Below are positions 9,061 through 18,422 of a stretch of 35,252 bases of DNA, piece after piece. Position 1 is the stretch's first letter; every line of letters begins with the position of its first letter. The stretch lies in contig CACJCG010000005.1 of NCBI GenBank assembly GCA_902591845.1, forward strand, positions 1-35,252, read 5' to 3'. A program made the position numbers and the translations under genes. The notes below the pieces were generated by a model. The model was not told the DNA's origin, ran no database searches, and worked only from the letters and a program-made list of their open reading frames with translations. Origin of the DNA: an uncultured Pelagibacteraceae bacterium. Lineage in GTDB: Bacteria > Pseudomonadota > Alphaproteobacteria > Pelagibacterales > Pelagibacteraceae.

Positions 9061-9915
9061 ATGGCGTTACCAAGTTATACAGAAACTCGATATAGAATTT
9101 GGCATTACATTTACATTGCTATTTGTACTTTTGTATTTTTCTTTTTAATAGCGCCGTTGTTTGTAATTTTTCCCCTATCATTTAATGCTGAAGAGTTTTT
9201 AGTTTTTTCTGAGGGAATGAAAAATTTAGATCCAGATGCATTCTCTTTACGATGGTATAAAGATATGATTTATGGAACTAAAAATCCTTGGGGATTAGCT
9301 GCTAAAAATAGTTTTATAATTGCTATATTTGCAACTATTGGTTCAATAATTTTAGGAACTTTAGCTGCCCTAGGTTTAAGTAGCAGGCATATGCCATATA
9401 AAGGAATTATAATGGCCACTTTAATTTCTCCTATGATTGTACCTTTGATTATTTCTGGGGTTGCAATTTTCTTTTTCATGGCAAAAGTTGGTCTTGCTGC
9501 AACACATACAGGAATAGTTTTAGCTCACATAATATTAGGAACTCCATTTGTTGTAATTACTGTTACTGCAACACTTTCCGGTTTTGATCATAGTGTTACA
9601 AGAGCAGCAGCTAGTTTAGGGAGCAATCCTGTTAATACTTTTATGAAAATTACATTACCACTCATATTGCCTGGAGTTATATCTGGAGGTTTGTTCGCAT
9701 TTGTTACATCTTTTGACGAAGTCGTTGTGGTATTGTTTTTAGCAGGTTTAGAAAACACAACCATTCCGATACAAATGTGGACAGGCTTGAGAGAACAATT
9801 GAGCCCAACAATTCTTGCTGTTGCAACATGTCTAATTATTCTTTCAACTTTAATCTTAATTAGCGCTGAATTATTAAGAAGAAGATCTGAGAGACTTAGA
9901 GGAATTAATAGATAA
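9061..9915 (+). CDS. ABC transporter permease, PotC-like
   Basis: Multi-TM protein; EAA motif TRAAASLGSNPVNTFMKITLPLILPGV; immediately downstream of the PotB-like gene. Confidence 0.92.
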   Translation: MALPSYTETRYRIWHYIYIAICTFVFFFLIAPLFVIFPLSFNAEEFLVFSEGMKNLDPDAFSLRWYKDMIYGTKNPWGLAAKNSFIIAIFATIGSIILGTLAALGLSSRHMPYKGIIMATLISPMIVPLIISGVAIFFFMAKVGLAATHTGIVLAHIILGTPFVVITVTATLSGFDHSVTRAAASLGSNPVNTFMKITLPLILPGVISGGLFAFVTSFDEVVVVLFLAGLENTTIPIQMWTGLREQLSPTILAVATCLIILSTLILISAELLRRRSERLRGINR

Positions 9916-9917
9916 AA

Positions 9918-11045
9918 TTAAATTGCCTCGATTATAGTTGCAATTCCCATTCCTAAACCAATACATTGAGTAGATAGGGCATATTTTTTATTCTCTCTTT
10001 TTAATAATTGAGCAGCTTTACCGGTAATCCTGGCACCAGTTGCACCAAGAGGGTGTCCTAGAGCTATAGCCCCTCCATCTAAATTAACTTTCGCTAAATT
10101 AATTCCTAAATCTTTGATACATGCTAATGACTGTGAAGCAAAAGCTTCATTAAGCTCAACAATGTCTATATCTTTAATTGAAAGATTAGCTCTTTTCAAA
10201 GCTTTTTTGGTAGCTGAAATTGGACCTAATCCCATAAAATTTGGATCACAACCCTCTACTGCAGTAGATTTTATTTTTCCAAGAATTTCTAAACCATTTT
10301 CTTTAGCAAAATTTTCTTCACATATCAGTGTTGTTGCAGCACCATCAGTTAAGGGAGAAGAAGTTGCTGCTGTCACGGTCCCATTTTTATCAAATGCTAG
10401 CTTTAAACTATCTAATTTTTCCATTGTGCTATCGGGTCTGATATTTTCATCAGTTTCATAATTACCTATTTTTGTAATCTCATTATTGAATTTACCACTT
10501 TGCTGTGCTTCGTTTGCTTTCCTATGACTTTCTAATGCAAATTTCTGTTGTTCGGTTCTAGAAATATTATATTTTTTTGCGACATTTTCCGCTGTAATTC
10601 CCATCGATAAATATAAATGTGGGTTTTGTTTATCTTCATCTGAATAAGGGTAAGGTAGAGCCTCAAAACCAGTTCGAACTCGCGTCATACTTTCTACCCC
10701 TCCACAAATAAATGCCTTACCTGAACCCATTGCTATTTTCCCTGCAGCAATATGAATTGCTTCCATAGAGGATCCACACCATCTATCTACAGTCATACCA
10801 GGCACTCTAATTTGCAAGTCTGATAAAAAGGTTACCAGTCTACCGATATTAAAACATTGCTCACCAACTTGAAAAGCACAACCTATAATAACATCTTCAA
10901 TATCTTTGGGATTTATTTTGGATTGAGAAACAAGGTTTTTAATTACTTCAGATAGAAGATTAACTGGTTTTACATCTATTAATTTTCCTTTGTTAGCCAT
11001 TGCAAAAGGAGATCTGGAGTAACCAGCTATTACTGAATTGTACAT
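9918..11045 (-). CDS. Acetyl-CoA acyltransferase / thiolase family protein (FadA-like)
   Basis: DRWCGSSMEAIHIAAGKI active-site Cys region; NEAFASQSLACIKDL; GGAIALGHPLGATGARI; TQCIGLGMG. Confidence 0.94.
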   Translation of the reverse strand: MYNSVIAGYSRSPFAMANKGKLIDVKPVNLLSEVIKNLVSQSKINPKDIEDVIIGCAFQVGEQCFNIGRLVTFLSDLQIRVPGMTVDRWCGSSMEAIHIAAGKIAMGSGKAFICGGVESMTRVRTGFEALPYPYSDEDKQNPHLYLSMGITAENVAKKYNISRTEQQKFALESHRKANEAQQSGKFNNEITKIGNYETDENIRPDSTMEKLDSLKLAFDKNGTVTAATSSPLTDGAATTLICEENFAKENGLEILGKIKSTAVEGCDPNFMGLGPISATKKALKRANLSIKDIDIVELNEAFASQSLACIKDLGINLAKVNLDGGAIALGHPLGATGARITGKAAQLLKRENKKYALSTQCIGLGMGIATIIEAI

Positions 11046-11150
11046 TTTTATCTTTAATATTGTATTAATTTATATAGCTTACTAAATTAATTAATCAGGA
11101 AATTTGTCATATTTCAAGTTTTTGATTAATTCAATAAAAGTTTAATTTAT

Positions 11151-13373
11151 ATGGATATTAAAAAAGTAGTTGTAATTGGATCTGGTACAATGGGAAGTGG
11201 TATAGCTGCCCATTTATGTAATGCAGGTGTACCAGTTACTCTTTTAGATTTGACTACTGAAATCAGTGAAAAGGCAAGAGAAAGAATTCACAAATCTAGA
11301 CCTCCCTTGCTAATAGACAAAAGTAAAATTAACAATATTAACGTTGGAAATATTGATGAAAATTTTGACGTTGTAAAAGATGCAGATTGGGTGGTAGAGG
11401 CGGTAGTAGAAAGAATTGATATTAAACACAACATTTATGAGAAGATATTTAAGAATAGAAAAAAAGGTGCAATAGTTTCTTCAAATACATCGTCAATTCC
11501 AATTAAAGTTCTATCAGAAAAACTAAATGATGAAGAAAAAAAAGACTTTTGTATCACTCACTTTTTTAATCCAGTCAGATATATGGGATTGTTAGAAATT
11601 GTTAAAAATGAAAATAACGACTTAAATAAAATTAACTCTTTAAAGAAATTTTGTGAAGTAGATCTTGGTAAAGGAGCTATAATTTGTAATGATACCCCAG
11701 GATTTTTAGGTAATAGAATTGGTGTTTACGCAATGCAGGTTGCTATGACGGAAGCTTTTAAAATGAAACTTTCAATAGAAGAAGCAGATGCAGTTTTTGG
11801 TAGACCGATGGGCATACCTAAAACAGGAGTATTTGGATTGTATGATCTAATTGGAATTGATTTGATGGCTGATGTATTAAAAAGTTTTATTAAGGAACTT
11901 TCACATAAAGATGAATTTCAAATTGTTGCAAAAGAAATTCCATTAGTCAAAAAATTAATCGAGACAGGCTATACAGGTCGTAAAGGAAAAGGTGGCTTTT
12001 ATAGAATAAATAAAAGTGGAGATCAAAAAATTTTAGAAGCGATTAATTTAGAAACAGGAGAGTACTCGTCAACAAAAAAATTAGATTTAGGAATAGAGAC
12101 TGTTGACATCAATAATTTAATAAATCGAAAAGATAAGTTTGGTGAGTATGCTTGGATTGTAATTTCAAAAATAATTAAATATGCCTCTTCACTAGTACCT
12201 GGAATTACAGATAAATTTAATGATATCGATGAAGCGATGAGACTTGGTTTTAATTGGGCAATGGGTCCTTTTGAAATGTTGAAATCTATAGGGGTAAAGA
12301 ATTTCTTTGAAAGAATTGATAACTTTGAAAATAATAAATTTTTAGAAAATTTATCAAAAACAAAAGATGAAAACTTTTATGGAGAAAGACAAATTTATAC
12401 AGATATTCAAACTTTAGGAAAAATAAGACCATCAGCAATTAAACTGGATAAAAATAATTCTGCTGAAATTCATCGATTTAAAAATTTTAATATTGTTGAG
12501 TTTACGACAAAAGCCTGTGCATTAGATTATGACTCAATGGATGCATTGAAAAATGCTACTGACAAACCTTTAATTGTAATTAATGAAAGTATGCAATTTT
12601 CAGCAGGTGTGAATTTAAGTTATACTATGAATTTTGCCGACAAAGGAGATTTTAAATCAATTGAAAAATTCATTAAATATTTTCAAGATACTTGCAAAAC
12701 TTTAAAATACTCTAAGTACCCAGTTGTATCAGCTCCTTCTGGACTTACGCTTGGAGGAGGCTTTGAGGTTTTAGTTCAAAGTAATTTTGTTGCCTCACAC
12801 ACAAATTTAGTTATTGGATTAGTTGAAACTATTGTTGGATTAGTTCCAGCGGGAGGAGGATGTAAAGAAATGTTGTGGAGATGGTCACAAACAGAGGAAG
12901 CAAAATCAGATCCAGATTATGCACCTTTAAAAGTTTTTGATATTATTGGTTATGCTAAAACAGCTACATCTCCAATCGAGGCTGAGCCACTAAAGTATTT
13001 AAAACCAGAAGACAGAAAAATTATGAACAGAAATAGTCTTTTTGAGGAAGCAAAAAATTTAATTGATCAAAACACTGATTTTGTTCCTCCAGAAGAGTGC
13101 AAATTCAAACTTTCTGGAAAGCCATTGAAAGATAAAATGATTAGGGTTTTAGAGAAATTATACAACGAAAAGATAATTTTAGATCATGGTATGCATGTTG
13201 GAACTGAGCTTGCAAATATTTTAAGCGGTGGAGATACTAGTATTGAAAAAGTTTTGTCAGAGGATGATTTGTATAAATTAGAACTAGACTCTTTTATGAG
13301 ATTGATAGAAACAAAACAAACTCAAGAAAGAATTAAACACACATTATCGACAGGTAAACCTTTAGTTAATTAG
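11151..13373 (+). CDS. Bifunctional 3-hydroxyacyl-CoA dehydrogenase (N-term) / enoyl-CoA hydratase-isomerase (C-term), FadN-like domain order
   Basis: N-terminal VVVIGSGTMGSGIAAHL and THFFNPVRYMGLLEIV; C-terminal crotonase-like SAGVNLSYTMNF…SAPSGLTLGGGFEVLVQSNFVAS…VGLVPAGGGCKEML. Confidence 0.92.
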   Translation: MDIKKVVVIGSGTMGSGIAAHLCNAGVPVTLLDLTTEISEKARERIHKSRPPLLIDKSKINNINVGNIDENFDVVKDADWVVEAVVERIDIKHNIYEKIFKNRKKGAIVSSNTSSIPIKVLSEKLNDEEKKDFCITHFFNPVRYMGLLEIVKNENNDLNKINSLKKFCEVDLGKGAIICNDTPGFLGNRIGVYAMQVAMTEAFKMKLSIEEADAVFGRPMGIPKTGVFGLYDLIGIDLMADVLKSFIKELSHKDEFQIVAKEIPLVKKLIETGYTGRKGKGGFYRINKSGDQKILEAINLETGEYSSTKKLDLGIETVDINNLINRKDKFGEYAWIVISKIIKYASSLVPGITDKFNDIDEAMRLGFNWAMGPFEMLKSIGVKNFFERIDNFENNKFLENLSKTKDENFYGERQIYTDIQTLGKIRPSAIKLDKNNSAEIHRFKNFNIVEFTTKACALDYDSMDALKNATDKPLIVINESMQFSAGVNLSYTMNFADKGDFKSIEKFIKYFQDTCKTLKYSKYPVVSAPSGLTLGGGFEVLVQSNFVASHTNLVIGLVETIVGLVPAGGGCKEMLWRWSQTEEAKSDPDYAPLKVFDIIGYAKTATSPIEAEPLKYLKPEDRKIMNRNSLFEEAKNLIDQNTDFVPPEECKFKLSGKPLKDKMIRVLEKLYNEKIILDHGMHVGTELANILSGGDTSIEKVLSEDDLYKLELDSFMRLIETKQTQERIKHTLSTGKPLVN

Positions 13374-14016
13374 AATTAAACATTCTAAAGGTTTTAATAT
13401 AATCAGGTCTTAAAACATAAATTGCTTTATTACCTGTTTTAATTTTAGTTAAAATATCTAAACCGTAAACTACTTTACCAATTGGAGTATATTCGCCTTG
13501 ATAAATTGGAATTTCTTTTAATGTAATAAAGAATTCACTATCCTCAGTATTAAATTCTGTTGTTCTAGCAAAACCTACACTTCCCTCTGTAAATTTAAAA
13601 TCATTGCTAAGTTCAGATTTTAACAATCCTAATCCAGACTTTCCGCTACCAATTTTGGAATAATCTAAATTATTTATATTTCCATACTCAATATCTCCAG
13701 CTTGTACAAAAGTATTTTCTGAAACTTTATAAAAAGTTGAACCATCATACATTTTTTGTTCAATTAAAATTTTAAATCTTTCCACCGCTTTAGGAGAAAT
13801 ATCTGGATAAAGTTCAATTATTACATTTCCACACTCAACATTCATTACCGCAATATTATTTGGTTCATTAAAATTAAGTTTACCTAAATTATTTTTTTCA
13901 ACAAATAGACATTTATTTTTTAATAAAAAAAAAGATGTAAAAGCAAAAATTGAAAGACCGATTAAAAATATAAATAAAATTTTTTCGGATTTTGAGGCAT
14001 TAATAGTTTTTATCAT
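13366..14016 (-). CDS. Membrane-anchored cyclophilin-type peptidyl-prolyl cis-trans isomerase
   Basis: N-terminal TM, then GNVIIELYPDISPKAVERFKILIEQKMYDGSTFYKVSENTFVQAGDIEYGN; VGFARTTEFNTEDSEFFITLKEIP. Confidence 0.88.
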   Translation of the reverse strand: MIKTINASKSEKILFIFLIGLSIFAFTSFFLLKNKCLFVEKNNLGKLNFNEPNNIAVMNVECGNVIIELYPDISPKAVERFKILIEQKMYDGSTFYKVSENTFVQAGDIEYGNINNLDYSKIGSGKSGLGLLKSELSNDFKFTEGSVGFARTTEFNTEDSEFFITLKEIPIYQGEYTPIGKVVYGLDILTKIKTGNKAIYVLRPDYIKTFRMFNSN

Positions 14017-14741
14017 AAAATATTTTCATCTATTTTAGCTAAATTTAATTTTATAAAATTCACTTTTTTATACAGAATTTTGTCACTGTTAATTTTATTT
14101 TCAATTGTTTCTCTATCAGTCATTAAAAATGAAAAAATTTCTGCCATATCTTCAGATGGGATAGATTTAGAATATTCTGTCAAAAAACCATCAGTTTTTT
14201 CATATAGATCTAAATTTAGCCTATCAGAACAAGTTGAACATTCAGTATAATTAAATGAAGATTGATTAAAAGATGAAAATTTATTCTCATCAAAATATTC
14301 ATTGTGAGTATTTTGAATCATATGAAAAATTTCATGGTGTATCATTCTTTCAAAATATTTTTCATTAAAATTAATATCTAAAATTAAGGTTCTGTTTTTA
14401 TTATCAGGTATTCCCCCGGTATTAATTTCCGAAATAAATAAATTTTCACAAAATACAATATATTTTAATTTTATTTTATTAAGAAAATTAAAATTATATC
14501 GATTAAGATTTTTTTCAATTAAAGAGAATTTTGTATTTAAATTATTGATATTAACTTTGCTGCAAGCAATGTTTTTATTCACACCAATTTTAAAATTACC
14601 TTTAGCGCTTAAATAGCGAATATTATTATTGTTTTTTAATTTATAAATTTCTAAGTTGGGAATTTTTATCAAATTATAAATTTCATCAGCATTTACATAC
14701 GAAATATGAAAAATCAGAATAAATAAAAATAAAATTTTCAT
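14013..14741 (-). CDS. Secreted putative zincin-like metalloprotein of unknown function
   Basis: Signal peptide MKILFLFILIFHISYVNA; HHEIFHMIQNTHNEYFDE contains HEXXH; CSTC motif; downstream SEDMAEIFSFLM with acidic residues. ATGA overlap with the cyclophilin gene. Confidence 0.65.
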   Translation of the reverse strand: MKILFLFILIFHISYVNADEIYNLIKIPNLEIYKLKNNNNIRYLSAKGNFKIGVNKNIACSKVNINNLNTKFSLIEKNLNRYNFNFLNKIKLKYIVFCENLFISEINTGGIPDNKNRTLILDINFNEKYFERMIHHEIFHMIQNTHNEYFDENKFSSFNQSSFNYTECSTCSDRLNLDLYEKTDGFLTEYSKSIPSEDMAEIFSFLMTDRETIENKINSDKILYKKVNFIKLNLAKIDENIL

Positions 14742-14794
14742 TAAATTATTATAGACGAATTAGATTAGATAATATTATCTTAGATTATTAAAAA

Positions 14795-15754
14795 ATGAAA
14801 AAAGAAAGAAACAAAAATCCAATTCAACCAGTTAGCGGAACCAAAGTTCCAAGATTTGCTGGCCCAAGCACTTTTGCAAGACTCCCTGAACTAAGAGACG
14901 TAGAAAGTTGTGATGTTGCAATTGTTGGAATTCCATTTGACGCCGGTACAAGTTATCGACCAGGAGCACGATTTGGCCCACAAAGCATAAGACAAGCTTC
15001 AAGACATTTGAGAACTAATTATCATCCAAATTATGATGTTGAGCCTTTTAAAATCCAACAAGTTGCTGATGCTGGTGATATTGCTTGCAATCCGTTTAGT
15101 ATTGATGAAGCAATCAAACAAATAGAAGTAGGTGCTACAGATTTATTAAATAAAGTTGGAGGAATTATAAGTTTGGGTGGAGACCATACAATTGCAGTGC
15201 CTTTATTACGTGCAATCAATAAAAAAAATAAGGGTCCTGTATCTTTAGTTCATTTTGATGCACACTTAGATACTTGGGACACATATTTTGGTGCGCCTTA
15301 TACCCATGGAACTCCATTCAGAAGAGCTAGGGAAGAAGGATTATTTTTAGATGATGCCTCTATGCATGTCGGAATTCGAGGACCACTATATAGTAGAGAT
15401 GATATAAAAAATGATGAAAGTTTTGGATTTAAAATAATTCATTGTGATGAATTTCAAACAGAAGGAACGGATAAAATAGCAGAAAGAATTAGAAAAAGAG
15501 TTGGAGACAATCCCTTATACTTATCAATTGATATTGATGTTTTAGATCCTGCATTTGCACCAGGCACTGGTACACCAGAAATTGCAGGTATGACCACAAG
15601 AGAAATGGTAAATGTTTTAAGAGGTTTATCTGGATTGAATTTAGTTTCAGCTGACGTTGTTGAGGTTTCTCCAGCATACGATCATGCAGAGGTAACTTCT
15701 TTAGCAGCAGCAACTATTGTTTATGAATTAACTAATTTATTTGCAAAAACATAA
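14795..15754 (+). CDS. Agmatinase/ureohydrolase family protein (agmatinase or guanidinobutyrase-like)
   Basis: GGDHTIAVPLL, HFDAHLDTWD, SIDIDVLDPAFAPGTGTPE Mn-binding motifs; N-terminal VPRFAGPSTFARLPE. Confidence 0.92.
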   Translation: MKKERNKNPIQPVSGTKVPRFAGPSTFARLPELRDVESCDVAIVGIPFDAGTSYRPGARFGPQSIRQASRHLRTNYHPNYDVEPFKIQQVADAGDIACNPFSIDEAIKQIEVGATDLLNKVGGIISLGGDHTIAVPLLRAINKKNKGPVSLVHFDAHLDTWDTYFGAPYTHGTPFRRAREEGLFLDDASMHVGIRGPLYSRDDIKNDESFGFKIIHCDEFQTEGTDKIAERIRKRVGDNPLYLSIDIDVLDPAFAPGTGTPEIAGMTTREMVNVLRGLSGLNLVSADVVEVSPAYDHAEVTSLAAATIVYELTNLFAKT

Positions 15755-15774
15755 AGAAAGGATAACTTCATAAC

Positions 15775-17208
15775 ATGTTAGATAAAAAAAATTTTTACAT
15801 TAATGGATCGTGGGTTAAACCAAATAGTTCTGAGGAGATTAAAGTAATTGATCCAGCTACAGAGAAAAGCTGTGCTGTAATTACTTTAGGAAATAAAGCA
15901 GATATTGATTTAGCAGTTAGTGCAGCAAAAGATGCTTACGAGTCTTGGGCCTTTTCTTCTAAAGAAGAAAGAATTGGATTATTAGAAAAACTTTATGAAA
16001 ACTATAAGAAAAGATGGGCAGATATTGCAGAAGCCATAACTCTTGAAATGGGTGCTCCTAAAGATTTTGCAACAAAATTGCAAGCAGGGACAGGAGCTAG
16101 TCATATTAAATCATTCATTAAATATTTAAAAAATTTTGAATTTGAAAAACCATTAGGTGAACATGCTCCCAACCAAAGGCTGATTTATGAACCAAAGGGT
16201 GTATGTGCATTAATAACACCATGGAATTGGCCGATGAACCAAGTTTGTTTAAAAGTAATGCCGGCAATCGCATCAGGATGTACGATGGTTTTAAAACCAT
16301 CTGAATTAGCACCGTTATCTTCAATGATACTTGCTGAAATTATTGACGAAGTAAAATTTCCGAAAGGAGTATTTAATTTAGTTAATGGTGATGGAGCAAT
16401 AACTGGAGATGCTCTAACAAGTCATCCAGATATTAATATGATTTCTTTTACAGGGTCAACAAGAGCTGGAGCTCTAATTTCACAAAATGCTGCAAAAGAC
16501 TTTAAAAGAGTAAGTTTAGAGTTAGGTGGTAAAGGGGCAAATATCATTTTTAAAGATGCTGATGAAGAAGCAATAGAAAGAGGTGCTTTGAGATGTTTTA
16601 GAAATTCAGGACAGTCTTGTAATGCACCAACTAGAATGCTTGTTGAAAAATCAATTTATAATGAGGCAATTGAGAGATTAAAAAAATATACTGAGAACTT
16701 TGAGGTGGGTGACCCAAAAAAAGAAGGGGAGCACATAGGTCCTGTCATTTCGGAAACACAATATAATAAAATACAAACTTTAATTCAAAAAGGTATTGAT
16801 GAAGGTGCAAAATTAGTTGCTGGAGGAACAGGTAAACCAGATGGTTTAGGCAAAGGTTACTTTGTTAAACCAACAGTATTTGCAGATGTAAATAATGATA
16901 TGGAAGTTGCAAGGACAGAAATTTTTGGACCTGTTTTATCTGTAATACCCTTTGAAACAGAGGAAGATGCAATAAAAATTGCTAATGATACTGCATATGG
17001 ATTAACAAATTATATTCAAACTCAAGATTCTGAAAAAGTACAAAGAGTTGCAAGAAAATTAAGATCTGGAATGGTTGATGTAAATGGAGCAGGTATTGCA
17101 GTTGATGCACCATTTGGAGGCTTTAAACATTCAGGAATAGGACGTGAAGCAGGTGAACATGGTCTTGAAGAATTCTTGGAGGTAAAAGCAGTAGGTGGTT
17201 GGAGTTAA
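15775..17208 (+). CDS. Aldehyde dehydrogenase family protein, paralogue of 111..1544
   Basis: 477 aa; TPWNWP, KPSELAPLSSM, FTGSTRAGALISQNA, GQSCNAPTRM, EIFGPVLSVIPFE; collinear with the first ALDH along its length. Confidence 0.95.
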   Translation: MLDKKNFYINGSWVKPNSSEEIKVIDPATEKSCAVITLGNKADIDLAVSAAKDAYESWAFSSKEERIGLLEKLYENYKKRWADIAEAITLEMGAPKDFATKLQAGTGASHIKSFIKYLKNFEFEKPLGEHAPNQRLIYEPKGVCALITPWNWPMNQVCLKVMPAIASGCTMVLKPSELAPLSSMILAEIIDEVKFPKGVFNLVNGDGAITGDALTSHPDINMISFTGSTRAGALISQNAAKDFKRVSLELGGKGANIIFKDADEEAIERGALRCFRNSGQSCNAPTRMLVEKSIYNEAIERLKKYTENFEVGDPKKEGEHIGPVISETQYNKIQTLIQKGIDEGAKLVAGGTGKPDGLGKGYFVKPTVFADVNNDMEVARTEIFGPVLSVIPFETEEDAIKIANDTAYGLTNYIQTQDSEKVQRVARKLRSGMVDVNGAGIAVDAPFGGFKHSGIGREAGEHGLEEFLEVKAVGGWS

Positions 17209-18395
17209 TTTATAGAAGATTTTTCTTTAATACCTTCTAAGAGTTTTAAGCATTTTTTTAATTCATCTAAAATTATAAATTCATCAATTTTATGAGCTTG
17301 TTCAATTGAACCAGGACCACAAACAACTGTACTAATACCTATCTCCTGAAATAGACCTGCTTCAGTTCCAAAAGAAACAACTTGCCTTGAGTTATCACCT
17401 GTTAAACTTGAAATTAATTCACATGCATCGGATTTGTTCTTTCTATCAAATCCAATTATTTCCCCTATAATATTTTTTTCGATTGAAGCATTAGGAAAAA
17501 TTTTTTTCATATCTGGAAGCAAAACTTCATTTGCATATTTATCTATTTCCTTATTTAAAAATACACCATCTTCTTTTACAACAGGTCTTGTTTCCCAGTT
17601 AACATGACATTTATCTGCAATTACATTATGAGCTATTCCTCCAAATATTCCTCCTATAGATAATGTAGAATGTGGAGGATCAAATATAGAGTCTTTAGGT
17701 TCTCTTTCTTTAAGTTTTTCTCTTAATTTCATTAATTTATTTACATATCTTGATGCGTACTCAACTGCGCTTACACCTTTATGTGGTGCTGAACTATGTC
17801 CTGCTAAACCTTTAAAATGCGTTGTGTATTCATAACATCCTTTGTGTGCATCAATAATCTTCATGTTGGTAGGTTCGCCAACAATACAAATACCATCTTT
17901 AATATTTCTTCTTTTTAACTCCTCAATTAATATTGGAGCTCCTATGCATGCTGTTTCTTCATCAAATGTAAAAGAAAAATGAATATCTCTATCTAAATTA
18001 GATTTTGAATAAATCGGAGCATATGCCAAAGTACATGCAATAAAACCCTTCATATCACATGAACCTCTTCCATATAATTTATCCTCCTTAATTGTTGCAG
18101 TAAAAGGGTCTGAGCTCCAACCCTTTGAGACCGGGACAACATCCGTATGACCTGATAAAATTATAGGTTTTTTATTGTTTGAACTTTTAGCTTTAAGAGT
18201 TGCGAATAGATTTACTCTTTTTTTTTCATCATCATAAGTTCTAAATGAGGTAGCACCTAATTTTTTTAAGATATCATCACAATAATCAATTAAAGCGGTA
18301 TTATCTTCTCCTGATATAGTTTTAAAACTAATTAAATCTGTCAAAATTTTAACAGAATTTTTAAACAAAAGATCTGAATTATTTTCTGTACTCAT
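17205..18395 (-). CDS. M20 family deacetylase, acetylornithine deacetylase (ArgE)-like
   Basis: SGHTDVVPV, GRGSCDMKGFIAC, FTFDEETACIGA, VGEPT, HKGCYEYTTHFKGLAGHSSAPHKGVSAVEYA. Confidence 0.92.
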   Translation of the reverse strand: MSTENNSDLLFKNSVKILTDLISFKTISGEDNTALIDYCDDILKKLGATSFRTYDDEKKRVNLFATLKAKSSNNKKPIILSGHTDVVPVSKGWSSDPFTATIKEDKLYGRGSCDMKGFIACTLAYAPIYSKSNLDRDIHFSFTFDEETACIGAPILIEELKRRNIKDGICIVGEPTNMKIIDAHKGCYEYTTHFKGLAGHSSAPHKGVSAVEYASRYVNKLMKLREKLKEREPKDSIFDPPHSTLSIGGIFGGIAHNVIADKCHVNWETRPVVKEDGVFLNKEIDKYANEVLLPDMKKIFPNASIEKNIIGEIIGFDRKNKSDACELISSLTGDNSRQVVSFGTEAGLFQEIGISTVVCGPGSIEQAHKIDEFIILDELKKCLKLLEGIKEKSSIN

Positions 18396-18422
18396 ATTTT
18401 TCTTCCATTATATATTAAATAC

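Noticed and set aside
10114-10461. Plus-strand 115-aa ORF over the thiolase gene
   Set aside because: Antisense to conserved thiolase motifs; no independent evidence.
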